From contig CAJUKD010000009.1 of the NCBI GenBank assembly GCA_910587235.1, forward strand, positions 28,932 to 92,931: a stretch of DNA of 64,000 bases, in the 5' to 3' direction. Positions 16,156-23,921 of this stretch are shown piece after piece (within the stretch, counting starts at the first letter, position 1; the number at the start of each line of letters is the position of its first letter). The DNA comes from an uncultured Muribaculaceae bacterium (lineage in GTDB: Bacteria; Bacteroidota; Bacteroidia; Bacteroidales; Muribaculaceae). The position numbers were made by a program, and so were the translations under genes. Under the pieces are notes generated by a model. The model was not told where the DNA came from and did no database searches. It was given only the letters and a program-made list of their open reading frames with translations.

Positions 16156-17451
16156 ATGATTGAACCAGCCCCACAAATCCATATCTCTCCGGAAAAACTG
16201 TACTCAACACTATCCGACTCCGAAAAAATGAAGACGATAGCAGACCTACAGAATAAGTACGTATATTGGACAGACATAAAATACAGCCGTTTCGAAAGCT
16301 TCGACAGTCCGAAAGAACTTTGGTCCGTAATCAAATGGCTGAGGATAGCAAACTCTATTCAGATCCATAATAAATTCGGGCTGCACACCACAATAACCCC
16401 CCTTATGCAACGCCTATGCCACTACTTCGACATGCAATTCGGCGGAGCATGGGGAAACGACAGCATAATACCGCACGACAACAGACAGCGATACCTGATC
16501 AGTTCGGTAATCGACGAAGCCATATCATCCAGCCAGATGGAAGGAGCGGCAACAACACGTAAAGTAGCGAAAGACATGTTGAAAAAAAAATTACGTCCCC
16601 GCAATAAAAGCGAACAGATGATTTTCAACAACTTTCAAACTATATCATACCTCTCGGAGCATAAAAATCTGCCACTCTCGCGCGATCTTATTCTGAATGT
16701 ACACTCGCTTATGACCCTCGACACCATGGAGAATTCGGACATAGGTTGCTTCAGGGCAAACAATGAAGTCGTGGTTGAAAACGGCATAACCCATGAAGTG
16801 GTACACACGCCTCCGGATTTCTCCGAGATTGACGAAGCGATAGAATGGCTGTGCGAATTCGCCAACTCCGAAAGCTCAATAAACTTTCTCCATCCGATTA
16901 TTAAAGGAATAATCATCCATTTCTTCATATCATACATCCATCCATTTGCCGACGGAAACGGAAGAACCGCACGGGCGCTGTTCTATTGGTACATGCTCAA
17001 AAACGGCTACTGGCTCACGGAATACCTCTCCATATCACGAGTAATACAACATTCAAAAAAAAGATACGAAAAAGTCTTCCTTCAGGTCGAACGCGACGGA
17101 AACGACCTTGGATATTTCATAACCTACCACCTGCATGCCCTCGAAACATCATTCAAAAATCTCCAGGACTACATAGAACTGAAGCAGTCGGAACAGACCC
17201 ATGCAAAACGTCTGCTCAGGCTCGGAAACATTTCATTACGTCAGGCAGAGATTCTGAACATTTTCGTAGCATCGCCGGAAACCGTACTGACAATCAAAGA
17301 CATAAGTTCAAACCTCAGGATATCACAAACAACAGCGAAACACGACATACTCGGACTGATAAACGAAGGCTATCTTGATGAGATCAATATAAATCTGCGG
17401 AAAAAAGCCTACATAAAAAGCGGGCGTTTTGACGAACTAATCAATATTTAG
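16156..17451 (+). CDS. Fic-family AMP-transferase with inhibitory helix and C-terminal winged helix
   Basis: The 431-residue protein has the complete Fic active-site motif HPFADGNGR at 262-270, so it should transfer AMP from ATP (or a related nucleotide moiety) to a hydroxyl of a target protein. An N-terminal Fic_N-like region contains SSQMEG at 125-130, which fits the inhibitory motif S/T-x-x-x-E-G/N of class II Fic proteins, where the Glu blocks ATP. Residues about 355-431 look like a winged helix (LRQAEILNIFVASPE, then TIKDISSNLRISQTTAKHDI). The gene is AT-richer than recA before it and sits between two identical 39-bp palindromic sequences. No small antitoxin gene is adjacent. The target is unknown. 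Confidence 0.9.
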   Translation: MIEPAPQIHISPEKLYSTLSDSEKMKTIADLQNKYVYWTDIKYSRFESFDSPKELWSVIKWLRIANSIQIHNKFGLHTTITPLMQRLCHYFDMQFGGAWGNDSIIPHDNRQRYLISSVIDEAISSSQMEGAATTRKVAKDMLKKKLRPRNKSEQMIFNNFQTISYLSEHKNLPLSRDLILNVHSLMTLDTMENSDIGCFRANNEVVVENGITHEVVHTPPDFSEIDEAIEWLCEFANSESSINFLHPIIKGIIIHFFISYIHPFADGNGRTARALFYWYMLKNGYWLTEYLSISRVIQHSKKRYEKVFLQVERDGNDLGYFITYHLHALETSFKNLQDYIELKQSEQTHAKRLLRLGNISLRQAEILNIFVASPETVLTIKDISSNLRISQTTAKHDILGLINEGYLDEININLRKKAYIKSGRFDELINI

Positions 17452-17452
17452 C

Positions 17453-17491
17453 TCCAAATAGTTCCAATTTTGCAAAATTGGAACTATTTTT
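17453..17491 (+). terminator. Second copy of the fic palindrome, followed by T-run
   Basis: It is identical to 16093-16131 (39 of 39 bases). The 34-nt palindrome (17456-17489) runs into seven T residues (17487-17493), so here it would act as a terminator. It begins two bases after the fic stop. Confidence 0.7.
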
Positions 17492-17510
17492 TTATTCTCC
17501 ACATAAAACC

Positions 17511-17595
17511 GCGCAAGCACCCGGAGGTTGCGCAATCGTGGTGACCGGCTGAAAAACCCCGATCGTACGGACGTGCTGTAGCACGTCTGAAAACC
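17511..17595. repeat. Composite palindromic repeat, short copy
   Basis: It starts with GCGCAAGCACCCGGAGGTTGCG and ends with GATCGTACG and GACGTGC-TGTA-GCACGTC. The central CCCCATGA and GGCTC hairpins are missing, so it is a deleted form of the 150-bp unit. Confidence 0.85.
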
Positions 17596-17618
17596 GCCAA
17601 CCAGAAACCATAACCCAG

Positions 17619-17634
17619 ACTTGCCGCGGCAAGT
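17619..17634. repeat. GACTTGCC palindrome
   Basis: GACTTGCC-GGCAAGTC (perfect, no loop apart from the central GC step) followed by CCTAC. A close match stands at 19885-19900, and on the opposite strand the motif matches the GTAGGGACGTGCC family at 25387, 25455 and 31486. Confidence 0.8.
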
Positions 17635-17648
17635 CCCTACATGAAACC

Positions 17649-17796
17649 CGCATAAGCGCCCGGAGGGTGCGCTGTCGTACTTAACCCCATGATTTCATGG
17701 GGTAGACATCGCCAAAAAAACAAGGCTCGGAGAGCCGACATCGTGACCGGCCGAAACGCCCCGAACGTACGGACGTGCTGTAGCACGTCTGAAAAC
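17649..17796. repeat. Composite palindromic repeat, copy 2
   Basis: Full-length copy with the CCCCATGA-TTTCATGGGG, GGCTC-GGA-GAGCC, GACCGGCCG and GACGTGC-TGTA-GCACGTC blocks in the same order as at 12794. The last loop reads TGTA instead of TGCT and one stem-flanking base differs. Confidence 0.9.
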
Positions 17797-17833
17797 ACGA
17801 CAACCATAAAACCTAACCCCGGACATCCCCCTC

Positions 17834-17864
17834 AAAAAAAAGGCCGCAGCAACAGCCGCGGCCC
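17834..17864 (-). terminator. Terminator of the secreted-protein gene
   Basis: On the minus strand GGCCGC and GCGGCC pair around a short loop and run into eight T residues, about 45 nt after the stop at 17909. Confidence 0.85.
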
Positions 17865-17908
17865 TTATCGCAGGCGGAGATTTCCGCCCATTTATCTATT
17901 ATTCAGGA

Positions 17909-19606
17909 TTATTTCACCTGTACTTTCACAACCTTGCCGGCAGAGCGGAGGATGTAGAGTCCGGGAGTAGGATTAGCCACACGCACACCCTGCAGGTTGA
18001 AATACTCGGCCTCGCCTTCGACAACTTCAACAGCGTCGATTCCGGTTTCAACCTTGATAGTGTAGACAGCTGTCGCAACCTCGCTGGCGCTATGACCTTC
18101 AGCTACGGCGATAGCCTTCACAGTATATACACCGTCTACAGACAGAGCTATAGGAGCTGTGTACTCTGTTGATTCTACAGTAGGTTCTGTGCCGTCCAGA
18201 GTGTAATAGATAGCAGCACCTTCGGTAGCGCAGGAGAGGATTACGCTTGTAACCTCTGTATATTCGCCGGCAACAGGATTGAACATCGGAGCCTCACATA
18301 CGGGCAGTTCAGCCTGTACTTCCTCGATCTTGACAGGGATAAGCTGTGCTACCTCATTATTCATACCGACGAAACCGGTCACATTGTAGGTCTTGTCTGC
18401 TTCGGGAACGAAGTCCAAGAAAAGTTTAGCCGAGTCATACATTGAAGCTTCCTCTCCGTCGAGGCTGATAACATAGCTGCGGTTGCTGCCGGTGATGGTC
18501 ACACCGTTGATGACAACATAGCGGTTCATCATATTCGACTGCACGAGCTCGGGGAAGATTTGCATAGGCTCGGGCATCAGGGTCATGCCTTCGATTTTCT
18601 CGCCGATGCTGTAGTCCTTGATCTGGAGCAAGCCGCGGTATTCGTCGGTAGTGCCGGTGAAGCCCTGATAAACATCGCCTGCGGCATATTCGGTGTCGTT
18701 GTAGCCATAGAGCAGCACATAGTCGCTGCCGTTAGTCAGCCACATGTAGGGGTTAGCCTGACAGGCAACAGCCAGAGGCTCGGTGAACTCTACCAGAGTG
18801 CCCTTGGGCAGATCGGGCAGAGAGCTGAAATCAGGAAGCTGGACGGGCACATTGCAGAACTTGGAAGCCACACCGCTGGTCTTGCCGTCCTTGAAAGCCA
18901 CAGCCTGTACGGTGCAGGGCATGTAAAGTTCGAAAGGAGCATAGTAAACATTGTAGTCCGTGTCGATGTCGGCACCGTCGAAATCCGTATAGCGGATCTG
19001 GGCGTCGGGATCGGAGCAGGTGATAGTCACCGTGCGGCCCTCGAGGCTGATCTCAGGCTTGGGAAGAGCGTCAGGATCAACAGCTCCGGGAGTGTAATTG
19101 ATGGTCACGCTCTCTACAAACACAAAACCTTCAGCTACGCCGCCGTCATTCTTCGATTTACTCTTTGACAATACAAGCTCCGTCATTTCCGCGCCAACAG
19201 GTACGGTAAATGTTCCGTAAACATCGTTCTTTTCCGCAGAAGCGATAGTGAACTCCTGACCGTTGACACTAAGATACTGATTCGTGCCTTTGCTCAGCGA
19301 TGCTTTCACTACTATGTCTGTGCAGTTAAGCGCTTCGGAAAGCGAGAATGTTATTTCACCGACATCTTTGTTTGTGCCAAGTTTCAGGCCATACATGCCG
19401 GGCGATACGCGGTTTGCCGATGTGATAGCACCCAGAACGTCGGCACCTTCGCTGCCTTCTTCGAGAACCTCGGCGACAGCAGTTGATGTCGTCCAGTTAC
19501 TCTGATTGTTGTCTTTGCCTTTTTTAAAAGTAATAGACACTGATTCGGCAAGCATAGGCATAGCCGTCATAGCCACAGCAGCCAGTGAGAGTAATAATTT
19601 TTTCAT
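17909..19606 (-). CDS. Secreted protein with chitobiase-like repeats and T9SS-style tail
   Basis: The 565-residue protein starts with the signal peptide MKKLLLSLAAVAMTAMPMLAES. Two CHB_HEX_C-like segments are visible. One is near 190-260 (PKPEISLEGRTVTITC). The other, near 465-530, has IYYTLDGTEPTVESTEYTAPI followed by YTVKAIAVAEG. Between them is an OB-like region (about 270-430) with VIN, GVTITG and TYNVTGFVG words. The last 30 residues, YFNLQGVRVANPTPGLYIL then KVVKVQVK, match the short sorting-type tail common in gut Bacteroidales. It is probably a surface or secreted protein; no enzymatic motif is seen. The longer frame to 19669 is rejected because the promoter (19667-19674) lies there. 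Confidence 0.8.
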   Translation of the reverse strand: MKKLLLSLAAVAMTAMPMLAESVSITFKKGKDNNQSNWTTSTAVAEVLEEGSEGADVLGAITSANRVSPGMYGLKLGTNKDVGEITFSLSEALNCTDIVVKASLSKGTNQYLSVNGQEFTIASAEKNDVYGTFTVPVGAEMTELVLSKSKSKNDGGVAEGFVFVESVTINYTPGAVDPDALPKPEISLEGRTVTITCSDPDAQIRYTDFDGADIDTDYNVYYAPFELYMPCTVQAVAFKDGKTSGVASKFCNVPVQLPDFSSLPDLPKGTLVEFTEPLAVACQANPYMWLTNGSDYVLLYGYNDTEYAAGDVYQGFTGTTDEYRGLLQIKDYSIGEKIEGMTLMPEPMQIFPELVQSNMMNRYVVINGVTITGSNRSYVISLDGEEASMYDSAKLFLDFVPEADKTYNVTGFVGMNNEVAQLIPVKIEEVQAELPVCEAPMFNPVAGEYTEVTSVILSCATEGAAIYYTLDGTEPTVESTEYTAPIALSVDGVYTVKAIAVAEGHSASEVATAVYTIKVETGIDAVEVVEGEAEYFNLQGVRVANPTPGLYILRSAGKVVKVQVK

Positions 19607-19666
19607 AAAAGAAACGATTAAGGATTGGAAAATTCTATAGTTGCGCGCAGATAAAACTGCGCAGCA

Positions 19667-19674
19667 CAAAGGTA
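19667..19674 (-). promoter_or_regulatory. -7 element of the secreted-protein gene
   Basis: It reads TACCTTTG on the minus strand, about 60 nt before the start at 19606. It rules out the upstream in-frame start. Confidence 0.6.
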
Positions 19675-19726
19675 AACATTATTTTTTTGATATTCAAAAT
19701 ATTTCATTATTATAAATATAGAGTCC

Positions 19727-19870
19727 ATAAGCGCCCGGAGGTTGCGCAATCGTGCTTAACCCCATGATTTCATGGGGTAGGCATCGCCCAAAAAACAAGG
19801 CTCGGAGAGCCGTCGTCGTAACCGGCCGCCCCCCCGAACGTACGGACGTGCTGCTGCACGTCTGAAAACC
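19727..19870. repeat. Composite palindromic repeat, copy 3
   Basis: The same blocks as at 12794 and 17649 appear in the same order and orientation, including CCCCATGA-TT-TCATGGGG, GGCTC-GGA-GAGCC and GACGTGC-TGCT-GCACGTC. The block after GAGAGCCGTCGTC reads GTAACCGGCCG here. Confidence 0.9.
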
Positions 19871-19884
19871 CTAAACTCTAAACC

Positions 19885-19911
19885 TGACTTGCCACGGCAA
19901 GTCCCTACATT
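19885..19911. repeat. GACTTGCC palindrome, second copy
   Basis: GACTTGCC-AC-GGCAAGTC followed by CCTACATTA; compare 17619-17634. Confidence 0.75.
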
Positions 19912-19932
19912 AGGCGAAAAACCAGCCAATAT

Positions 19933-19969
19933 AAAAAAAACAGGCTGCGCCATTGCGGCACAGCCTGTT
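19933..19969 (-). terminator. Terminator of the fimbrillin operon
   Basis: On the minus strand AACAGGCTG and CAGCCTGTT form a stem followed by eight T residues, about 60 nt past the fimbrillin stop. Confidence 0.85.
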
Positions 19970-20027
19970 CATTAGGCAGTTATATTCTGCAGCGCCTATG
20001 GCAGACGCCCGGGAACACTACATATCA

Positions 20028-21149
20028 TCAATCCTCAAATGGATCTTCCCCGTCATTTCCGTCCGGATCCATATTCTCGTCCTTGATTGCAGGCATCTCG
20101 ATCTCTGAAGAAGACTCGGTCCAGTCGTCTACAGTAACATCGAAGCGGATTTCACCTACAAGAATAGGAAGACCCGAATGATCTTTGGCAGCAGGATCTA
20201 CATAACCGGCGCCGGTCGTGTAGTTCAGAGTGTAGATATACTTCTTGCCGGCTTCCCATACCGTAGCGTCAGGCAGAGGGATTGCAGCCCAGGCATATTC
20301 TTCATTATTATCCGCGAAAGGATATACAAGAGCGCCGTCCTTTGTGGTCACTTTCAACAGCACCGACAGATATGCACCTTCGGAATCGTTGGTCTGCTCG
20401 CTTACAGCCCAAGGCTCGATAGTCTGGGGAATCAGCATGGCGCAATCGCCGCCGGTAAGGGAAGCGGCTTCCGCACCGAGAGTAAGAGCTGCATCAAGAG
20501 TCTTTTCATATACAGCCTTTTCGGTGCCGACTTCCCAGCTGCCGTCTGCAAAATTAAAGGAACCTTTCGAAGCAGCCTTGGCGATACGCACACCTTTAAC
20601 CTCAAAATCATAGCTTGTGTTTTCACTTACACCCTTGATTTCGATCTGCGAAAGACGATGCGAGAAAGCCAGTTCCACACCCGTATATTCGTTCAGGGCA
20701 ACATCATTCTTGTTTGCGGTGGCAGTAGCAGTGATAAAGTCGATCTGGCTGCCGAAATCAGCGGCAGGCTCAAAATCGGTGAGTTTCTGCTCGCTGCTTG
20801 TGATTGTCAGGGTTGCAGTGCCGAACTTGTCCTTGGAAGGAGCGTAAGCATAGAAATCCAGTGACGAGAGGTCGCCGGGGAAATAATACTTCACATCGGA
20901 ATAGAACAAGGCGGAACCTTCCGTTTTCTTGAATTCCAAATCGGCGAAATAAGGAGCGTCAATCTTGTTGTCGTTGTAAGCCGTAACAAAGAAGCTCGAA
21001 AGATTGGCATTGGTGATCTCCTGGGCACGCGAATTGACCGACGTACGGAAACCGATGGCTTTGCCTGAATTGATTTCCACTGTTTCATCGTTCGAGCACG
21101 ACGAAAGGGCAAGAACTGCTGCCGCCACTAAAAATAATTTCTGTTTCAT
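20028..21149 (-). CDS. Fimbrillin-family lipoprotein
   Basis: This 373-residue lipoprotein begins MKQKLFLVAAAVLALSSCSND, with a lipobox LSSC (Cys18). The layout is that of the Bacteroidales fimbrillin family (Mfa1/FimA/FimC relatives): IGFRTSVNSRAQEIT and SSFFVTAYNDN near the N-terminus, FYAYAP near 95, and VELAFSHRLSQIEIKG near 155. The C-terminus has KKYIYTLNYTTGAGYVDP, then GEIRFDVTVDDWTE. Fimbrillins polymerise into surface fibres after removal of an N-terminal segment by an outer-membrane protease. It is the last gene of a DUF3575-DUF5119-fimbrillin operon. The longer frame to 21200 has no signal peptide at its start and is rejected. Confidence 0.9.
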   Translation of the reverse strand: MKQKLFLVAAAVLALSSCSNDETVEINSGKAIGFRTSVNSRAQEITNANLSSFFVTAYNDNKIDAPYFADLEFKKTEGSALFYSDVKYYFPGDLSSLDFYAYAPSKDKFGTATLTITSSEQKLTDFEPAADFGSQIDFITATATANKNDVALNEYTGVELAFSHRLSQIEIKGVSENTSYDFEVKGVRIAKAASKGSFNFADGSWEVGTEKAVYEKTLDAALTLGAEAASLTGGDCAMLIPQTIEPWAVSEQTNDSEGAYLSVLLKVTTKDGALVYPFADNNEEYAWAAIPLPDATVWEAGKKYIYTLNYTTGAGYVDPAAKDHSGLPILVGEIRFDVTVDDWTESSSEIEMPAIKDENMDPDGNDGEDPFED

Positions 21150-21236
21150 ACTAATAAATAATGAATTAATTAAAAAATAGAAATAATAATTGGTGTTCAA
21201 ATTCTGTTTCGCATTTATAATGTTCCGCTTCTCCGG

Positions 21237-22208
21237 CTACATATCTATTCCGACATCGATATCCTGCCACTCGTCCACCCACGGGTCGAAACCTCCCTCT
21301 CCGTCGATAGGTTGTGGAATCGGCAGTTTTTCTATCACAAGATGCACCCTATTCGGATCGGGGGAGGAATGGAACTGCTCTGTCACATCATAGCTGTAGT
21401 ACCACTTGCTATTGTCGGCCAGAACGGCGTAGACCACAAGCTTGTGTTTCTTCTGTTCCGACGGGCAATGACCGAAAGCGCTGAACCCGCCGGTAACCAC
21501 GCTCCTGCCCGCAGTCGCCGACACATTGAATGGAATCGTGACGCATTCATCCGTAAGAGCCGTAGGGCCTATTCCAGGCAGAAGACCGCCGGCCATTGTC
21601 GACATCGACGCTCCGATCGCGCTGACATGGCTCATATTGGCGGCATCGCGTATCTCCACAGTGCACAAAAACACCGAAGCTTCGGGTGTCAGCGTAATAG
21701 TCTGCCTGCCGTCGGCCGACGCCGGCGCGTCAAGCCTTACATCCGTGGCACGGTCCGTCCATACCATGTCGGGTTCCATAGCCACACGCTCATCTCCGGC
21801 TCCGTCGGCACGAGGAAGCTGACCGGAAGAACCCGAGCCAAACACACCTATTCCGGGAATACCGGCGGCATCATCCGTCCTCAGCTCGAAAGTCGTCAGA
21901 CTTCCGGTATTGTGATAGCGTATACCCTCGGTATCGCTGTTCAGGCAAAGAACATCATAAGACCCCGCCGGAACATTTATGGAACCGCCCGCACATCCCT
22001 GGAACTCGTAGCGCAAAGGCTTGCCGCCCTCCTGCGGGAAAAGATAGAACGACATCGACGCGGGCGACGCATCCGGTGCTTTCGACCAGTCGAATACAAC
22101 ATCGACACGTGTGCCGTGCGGATGCTCGTAACACAACTCCTTATGCTCGCAACCGGTCGCAGACAGCAGAATTGCCGATAAGACAAAGAACCATACGCCT
22201 GCCTTCAT
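21237..22208 (-). CDS. DUF5119-domain lipoprotein of the fimbrial locus
   Basis: This 323-residue lipoprotein has a lipobox in SATGCEHKELCYEH (Cys20). The HKELCY-HPH opening, then VVFDWSKAPDASPASMSFYLFPQEGG and PAGSYDVLCLNSDTEGIRY, is the typical start of DUF5119 proteins, which accompany fimbrillins and are thought to act as anchor or minor subunits. It ends VDEWQDIDVGIDM. The start overlaps the DUF3575 stop by four bases, and the fimbrillin gene begins 87 nt downstream. Function is inferred from the locus. Confidence 0.85.
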   Translation of the reverse strand: MKAGVWFFVLSAILLSATGCEHKELCYEHPHGTRVDVVFDWSKAPDASPASMSFYLFPQEGGKPLRYEFQGCAGGSINVPAGSYDVLCLNSDTEGIRYHNTGSLTTFELRTDDAAGIPGIGVFGSGSSGQLPRADGAGDERVAMEPDMVWTDRATDVRLDAPASADGRQTITLTPEASVFLCTVEIRDAANMSHVSAIGASMSTMAGGLLPGIGPTALTDECVTIPFNVSATAGRSVVTGGFSAFGHCPSEQKKHKLVVYAVLADNSKWYYSYDVTEQFHSSPDPNRVHLVIEKLPIPQPIDGEGGFDPWVDEWQDIDVGIDM

Positions 22209-23464
22209 CTGCCGCCTCCTTTCCCCTTATTGTAATTGTCGCGGCCAAGAAGCCATACAAGCGATATTTCAGCCTTGGTCGGACCGAACCAGCGACGCCG
22301 GCGCGTGCTCTGCCATACATCGCAATCGTCGATTCGACGATATTCCATATAGCGCCCCCACATGTAGCCGACGCCGATAGTGAAATCGATATTCAGCCGC
22401 CGGCCGACAGGCAATGAGTAGCCATACTCCAGCCCCGCCGCATAATTGGCCTTTTCAAAAAGAGTTCCGCCCGGAACACCACCCATATAGCCGCGGCCTC
22501 CGTTCTGGAAATCATAAGTCAGCATCTGGCCGTAAACACCGGCATGATGACCCGTAAGCGGCTTTTCCGCAGCCCGACGGCCGAAATAACGGCGAACGGC
22601 AAGCTCGCCGCCGTAGATACGCCAGTATCTGTGGGCGTCGCCTTTTTTCCACCACGCATACATCCATCCGCCACCGACAGTCCATCCGCCGCCGACATAA
22701 AATTCAGCCCCTACGTTCGGAACAAGCAGGGCATCATAAAGCATATTCGTTTTCAGAGCCATGTAAAACGGCTTGCCCGCCGGCGGATGACAGGCACCGG
22801 CCGACACCGTTGCCGGCCTGATATCCGTGCCTTTCGGCAGCACAATGCCGATTCCTGTCTGCGGCATACGAAAAGCCCTGACTGTATGCGCTCCGGGGAC
22901 AGGAACCTCATACACGCCGACAGACGCACCGCGAAGAGCCGGGAAAAGATTATCATACATATAGCGGTAAGGCCGGCCGTTACAAAGAGCCTTAATGGCA
23001 CGGAGCCGCTCATCAGCAGGCATCTCGCGAAGTACAGCAAGCACATCCGTCCTGCAAGGCATACCGTCACAGTCCTCCACGAGCCTTTCAAGACCCGCCC
23101 AGTCGACACCGTCCGATACCACCTCAGCCAAAGAATCGGGGAAATCCGCCAAAGTCCTTACATAAGCCATCACCGAAGACGCACGCGCCGCAGCAAGGCG
23201 GCGGTTGAATTCCCGACTGCCTTCCGGCGAAGCACCGGCTTCTATACGCAAAAAACGCCGGCTTCCATCAACGCCTGATACTCGGACTCTGCCGGCTATT
23301 GAATCAAGTACATCCGGATTACACCCATACGCTGCTTCAACAGAGGAACTGCCTTGCCGGAAATGCACACGGAAAACGGAGCTGTCACGAAAAGCCGTGG
23401 CAGCTGCCGAAACCGCAACAGATAAAAAAATCGAAGCGGCCAACAGTAGAACCCTGTACTTCAT
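22205..23464 (-). CDS. DUF3575-domain outer-membrane protein of the fimbrial locus
   Basis: The 419-residue protein starts with the signal peptide MKYRVLLLAASIFLSVAVSAAA. An OmpA-like segment (about 30-150) contains FRVHFRQGSSSVEAAYGCN and RIEAGASPEGSREFNRRLAAARASSVMAYV. A DUF3575 barrel follows from about 230, with YMALKTNMLYDALLVPNVGAEFYVGGGWTVGGGW and several Tyr/Trp strands. Such proteins head fimbrial operons in Bacteroidales (compare Mfa2/FimB-region genes). The start was chosen at 23464 because the frame upstream begins inside the promoter element at 23561-23568. It overlaps the DUF5119 gene by four bases. Confidence 0.85.
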   Translation of the reverse strand: MKYRVLLLAASIFLSVAVSAAATAFRDSSVFRVHFRQGSSSVEAAYGCNPDVLDSIAGRVRVSGVDGSRRFLRIEAGASPEGSREFNRRLAAARASSVMAYVRTLADFPDSLAEVVSDGVDWAGLERLVEDCDGMPCRTDVLAVLREMPADERLRAIKALCNGRPYRYMYDNLFPALRGASVGVYEVPVPGAHTVRAFRMPQTGIGIVLPKGTDIRPATVSAGACHPPAGKPFYMALKTNMLYDALLVPNVGAEFYVGGGWTVGGGWMYAWWKKGDAHRYWRIYGGELAVRRYFGRRAAEKPLTGHHAGVYGQMLTYDFQNGGRGYMGGVPGGTLFEKANYAAGLEYGYSLPVGRRLNIDFTIGVGYMWGRYMEYRRIDDCDVWQSTRRRRWFGPTKAEISLVWLLGRDNYNKGKGGGR

Positions 23465-23560
23465 TGATAATTTGCGTGATGAATGTATTCCAATCCGGAC
23501 TGCTCCTTCTTCAGACCGGACCTCTTGGCTTAATTTCTCACAGATCCTTATTTCAGGCCG

Positions 23561-23568
23561 CAAAGATA
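23561..23568 (-). promoter_or_regulatory. -7 element of the fimbrial operon
   Basis: It reads TATCTTTG on the minus strand, about 97 nt before the DUF3575 start. Confidence 0.6.
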
Positions 23569-23673
23569 TAACGAGAAATAATTATTATAATATTTTTTCA
23601 TGTTAAAAAAAATTCATGAAAATCGCTCCTTGCAAAGAATTGTTAAACTTTTTCCCGTGCCGGAATTTTGCCT

Positions 23674-23681
23674 TATCTTTG
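23674..23681 (+). promoter_or_regulatory. -7 element of the SRP RNA gene
   Basis: TATCTTTG lies 7 nt before the first base of the RNA's terminal stem, the right spacing for initiation near 23688. Confidence 0.7.
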
Positions 23682-23687
23682 CAAACG

Positions 23688-23789
23688 GGTAAGTCCTACA
23701 CGACCAGCTCCCCGAGAATCCCCCAGGTCCTGACAGAAGCAAGGGTATCGGGTCGTAGCGGTGCGATGTAGTAAGCTTACCCTTTTTTT
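23688..23789 (+). ncRNA. ffs: Signal recognition particle RNA (4.5S type)
   Basis: About 100 nt form one long hairpin. GGGTAAG (23688-23694) pairs with CTTACCC (23776-23782), CTACA with TGTAG, CGACC with GGTCG, and CCCGA with TCGGG. The tip reads CAGGTCC-TGAC-AGAAGCAAGG, which aligns with the universal SRP domain IV (E. coli CAGGTCC-GGAA-GGAAGCAGCC), keeping the CAGG and AGCA sides of the symmetric loop that bind Ffh. The tetraloop is UGAC in place of GGAA. A T-run (23783-23789) ends the transcript and a TATCTTTG promoter precedes it. It guides membrane proteins to the translocon with Ffh and FtsY. Confidence 0.85.
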
Positions 23790-23799
23790 GTTCCCAACT

Positions 23800-23909
23800 T
23801 CACCAAGCCCGGCGAAGACAAATGAGAGTCGAAGACCCTTTTACGTCGTATAACCCCATCTTTACGAAGCGCAGCGAAGTTAGATGGGCCTCTAAACTCT
23901 AAACCCTCA
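23800..23909. repeat. Solo relic of the RAYT-associated repeat arm
   Basis: It contains GAGTCGAAGACCCTT and then CCCCATCTTTACG...GTTAGATGGG (23851-23888), which match the AGGTCGAAGACCTT and CCCCATCTTTACGCAGTTAGATGGGG hairpins of the arm at 25488-25604. An extra AAGCGCAGCGAA is inserted in the loop. CTCTAAACTCTAAACCCTC follows, directly before the MBOAT gene. Confidence 0.75.
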
Positions 23910-23921
23910 AAAAAAAGCCCC

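Larger units (their letters stand above)
17492..17833. other. Intergenic region made of repeats
   Basis: About 340 bp without a credible gene between fic and the convergent secreted-protein gene. It holds a short repeat copy (17511-17595), a GACTTGCC-GC-GGCAAGTC hairpin (17619-17634) and a full composite repeat (17649-17796). Confidence 0.8.
19675..20027. other. Intergenic region with repeats and a terminator
   Basis: About 350 bp without a credible gene. It contains an AT-rich promoter zone, a full composite repeat (19727-19870), CTAAACTCTAAAC words, a GACTTGCC palindrome (19885-19911) and the fimbrillin terminator (19933-19969). Confidence 0.8.
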
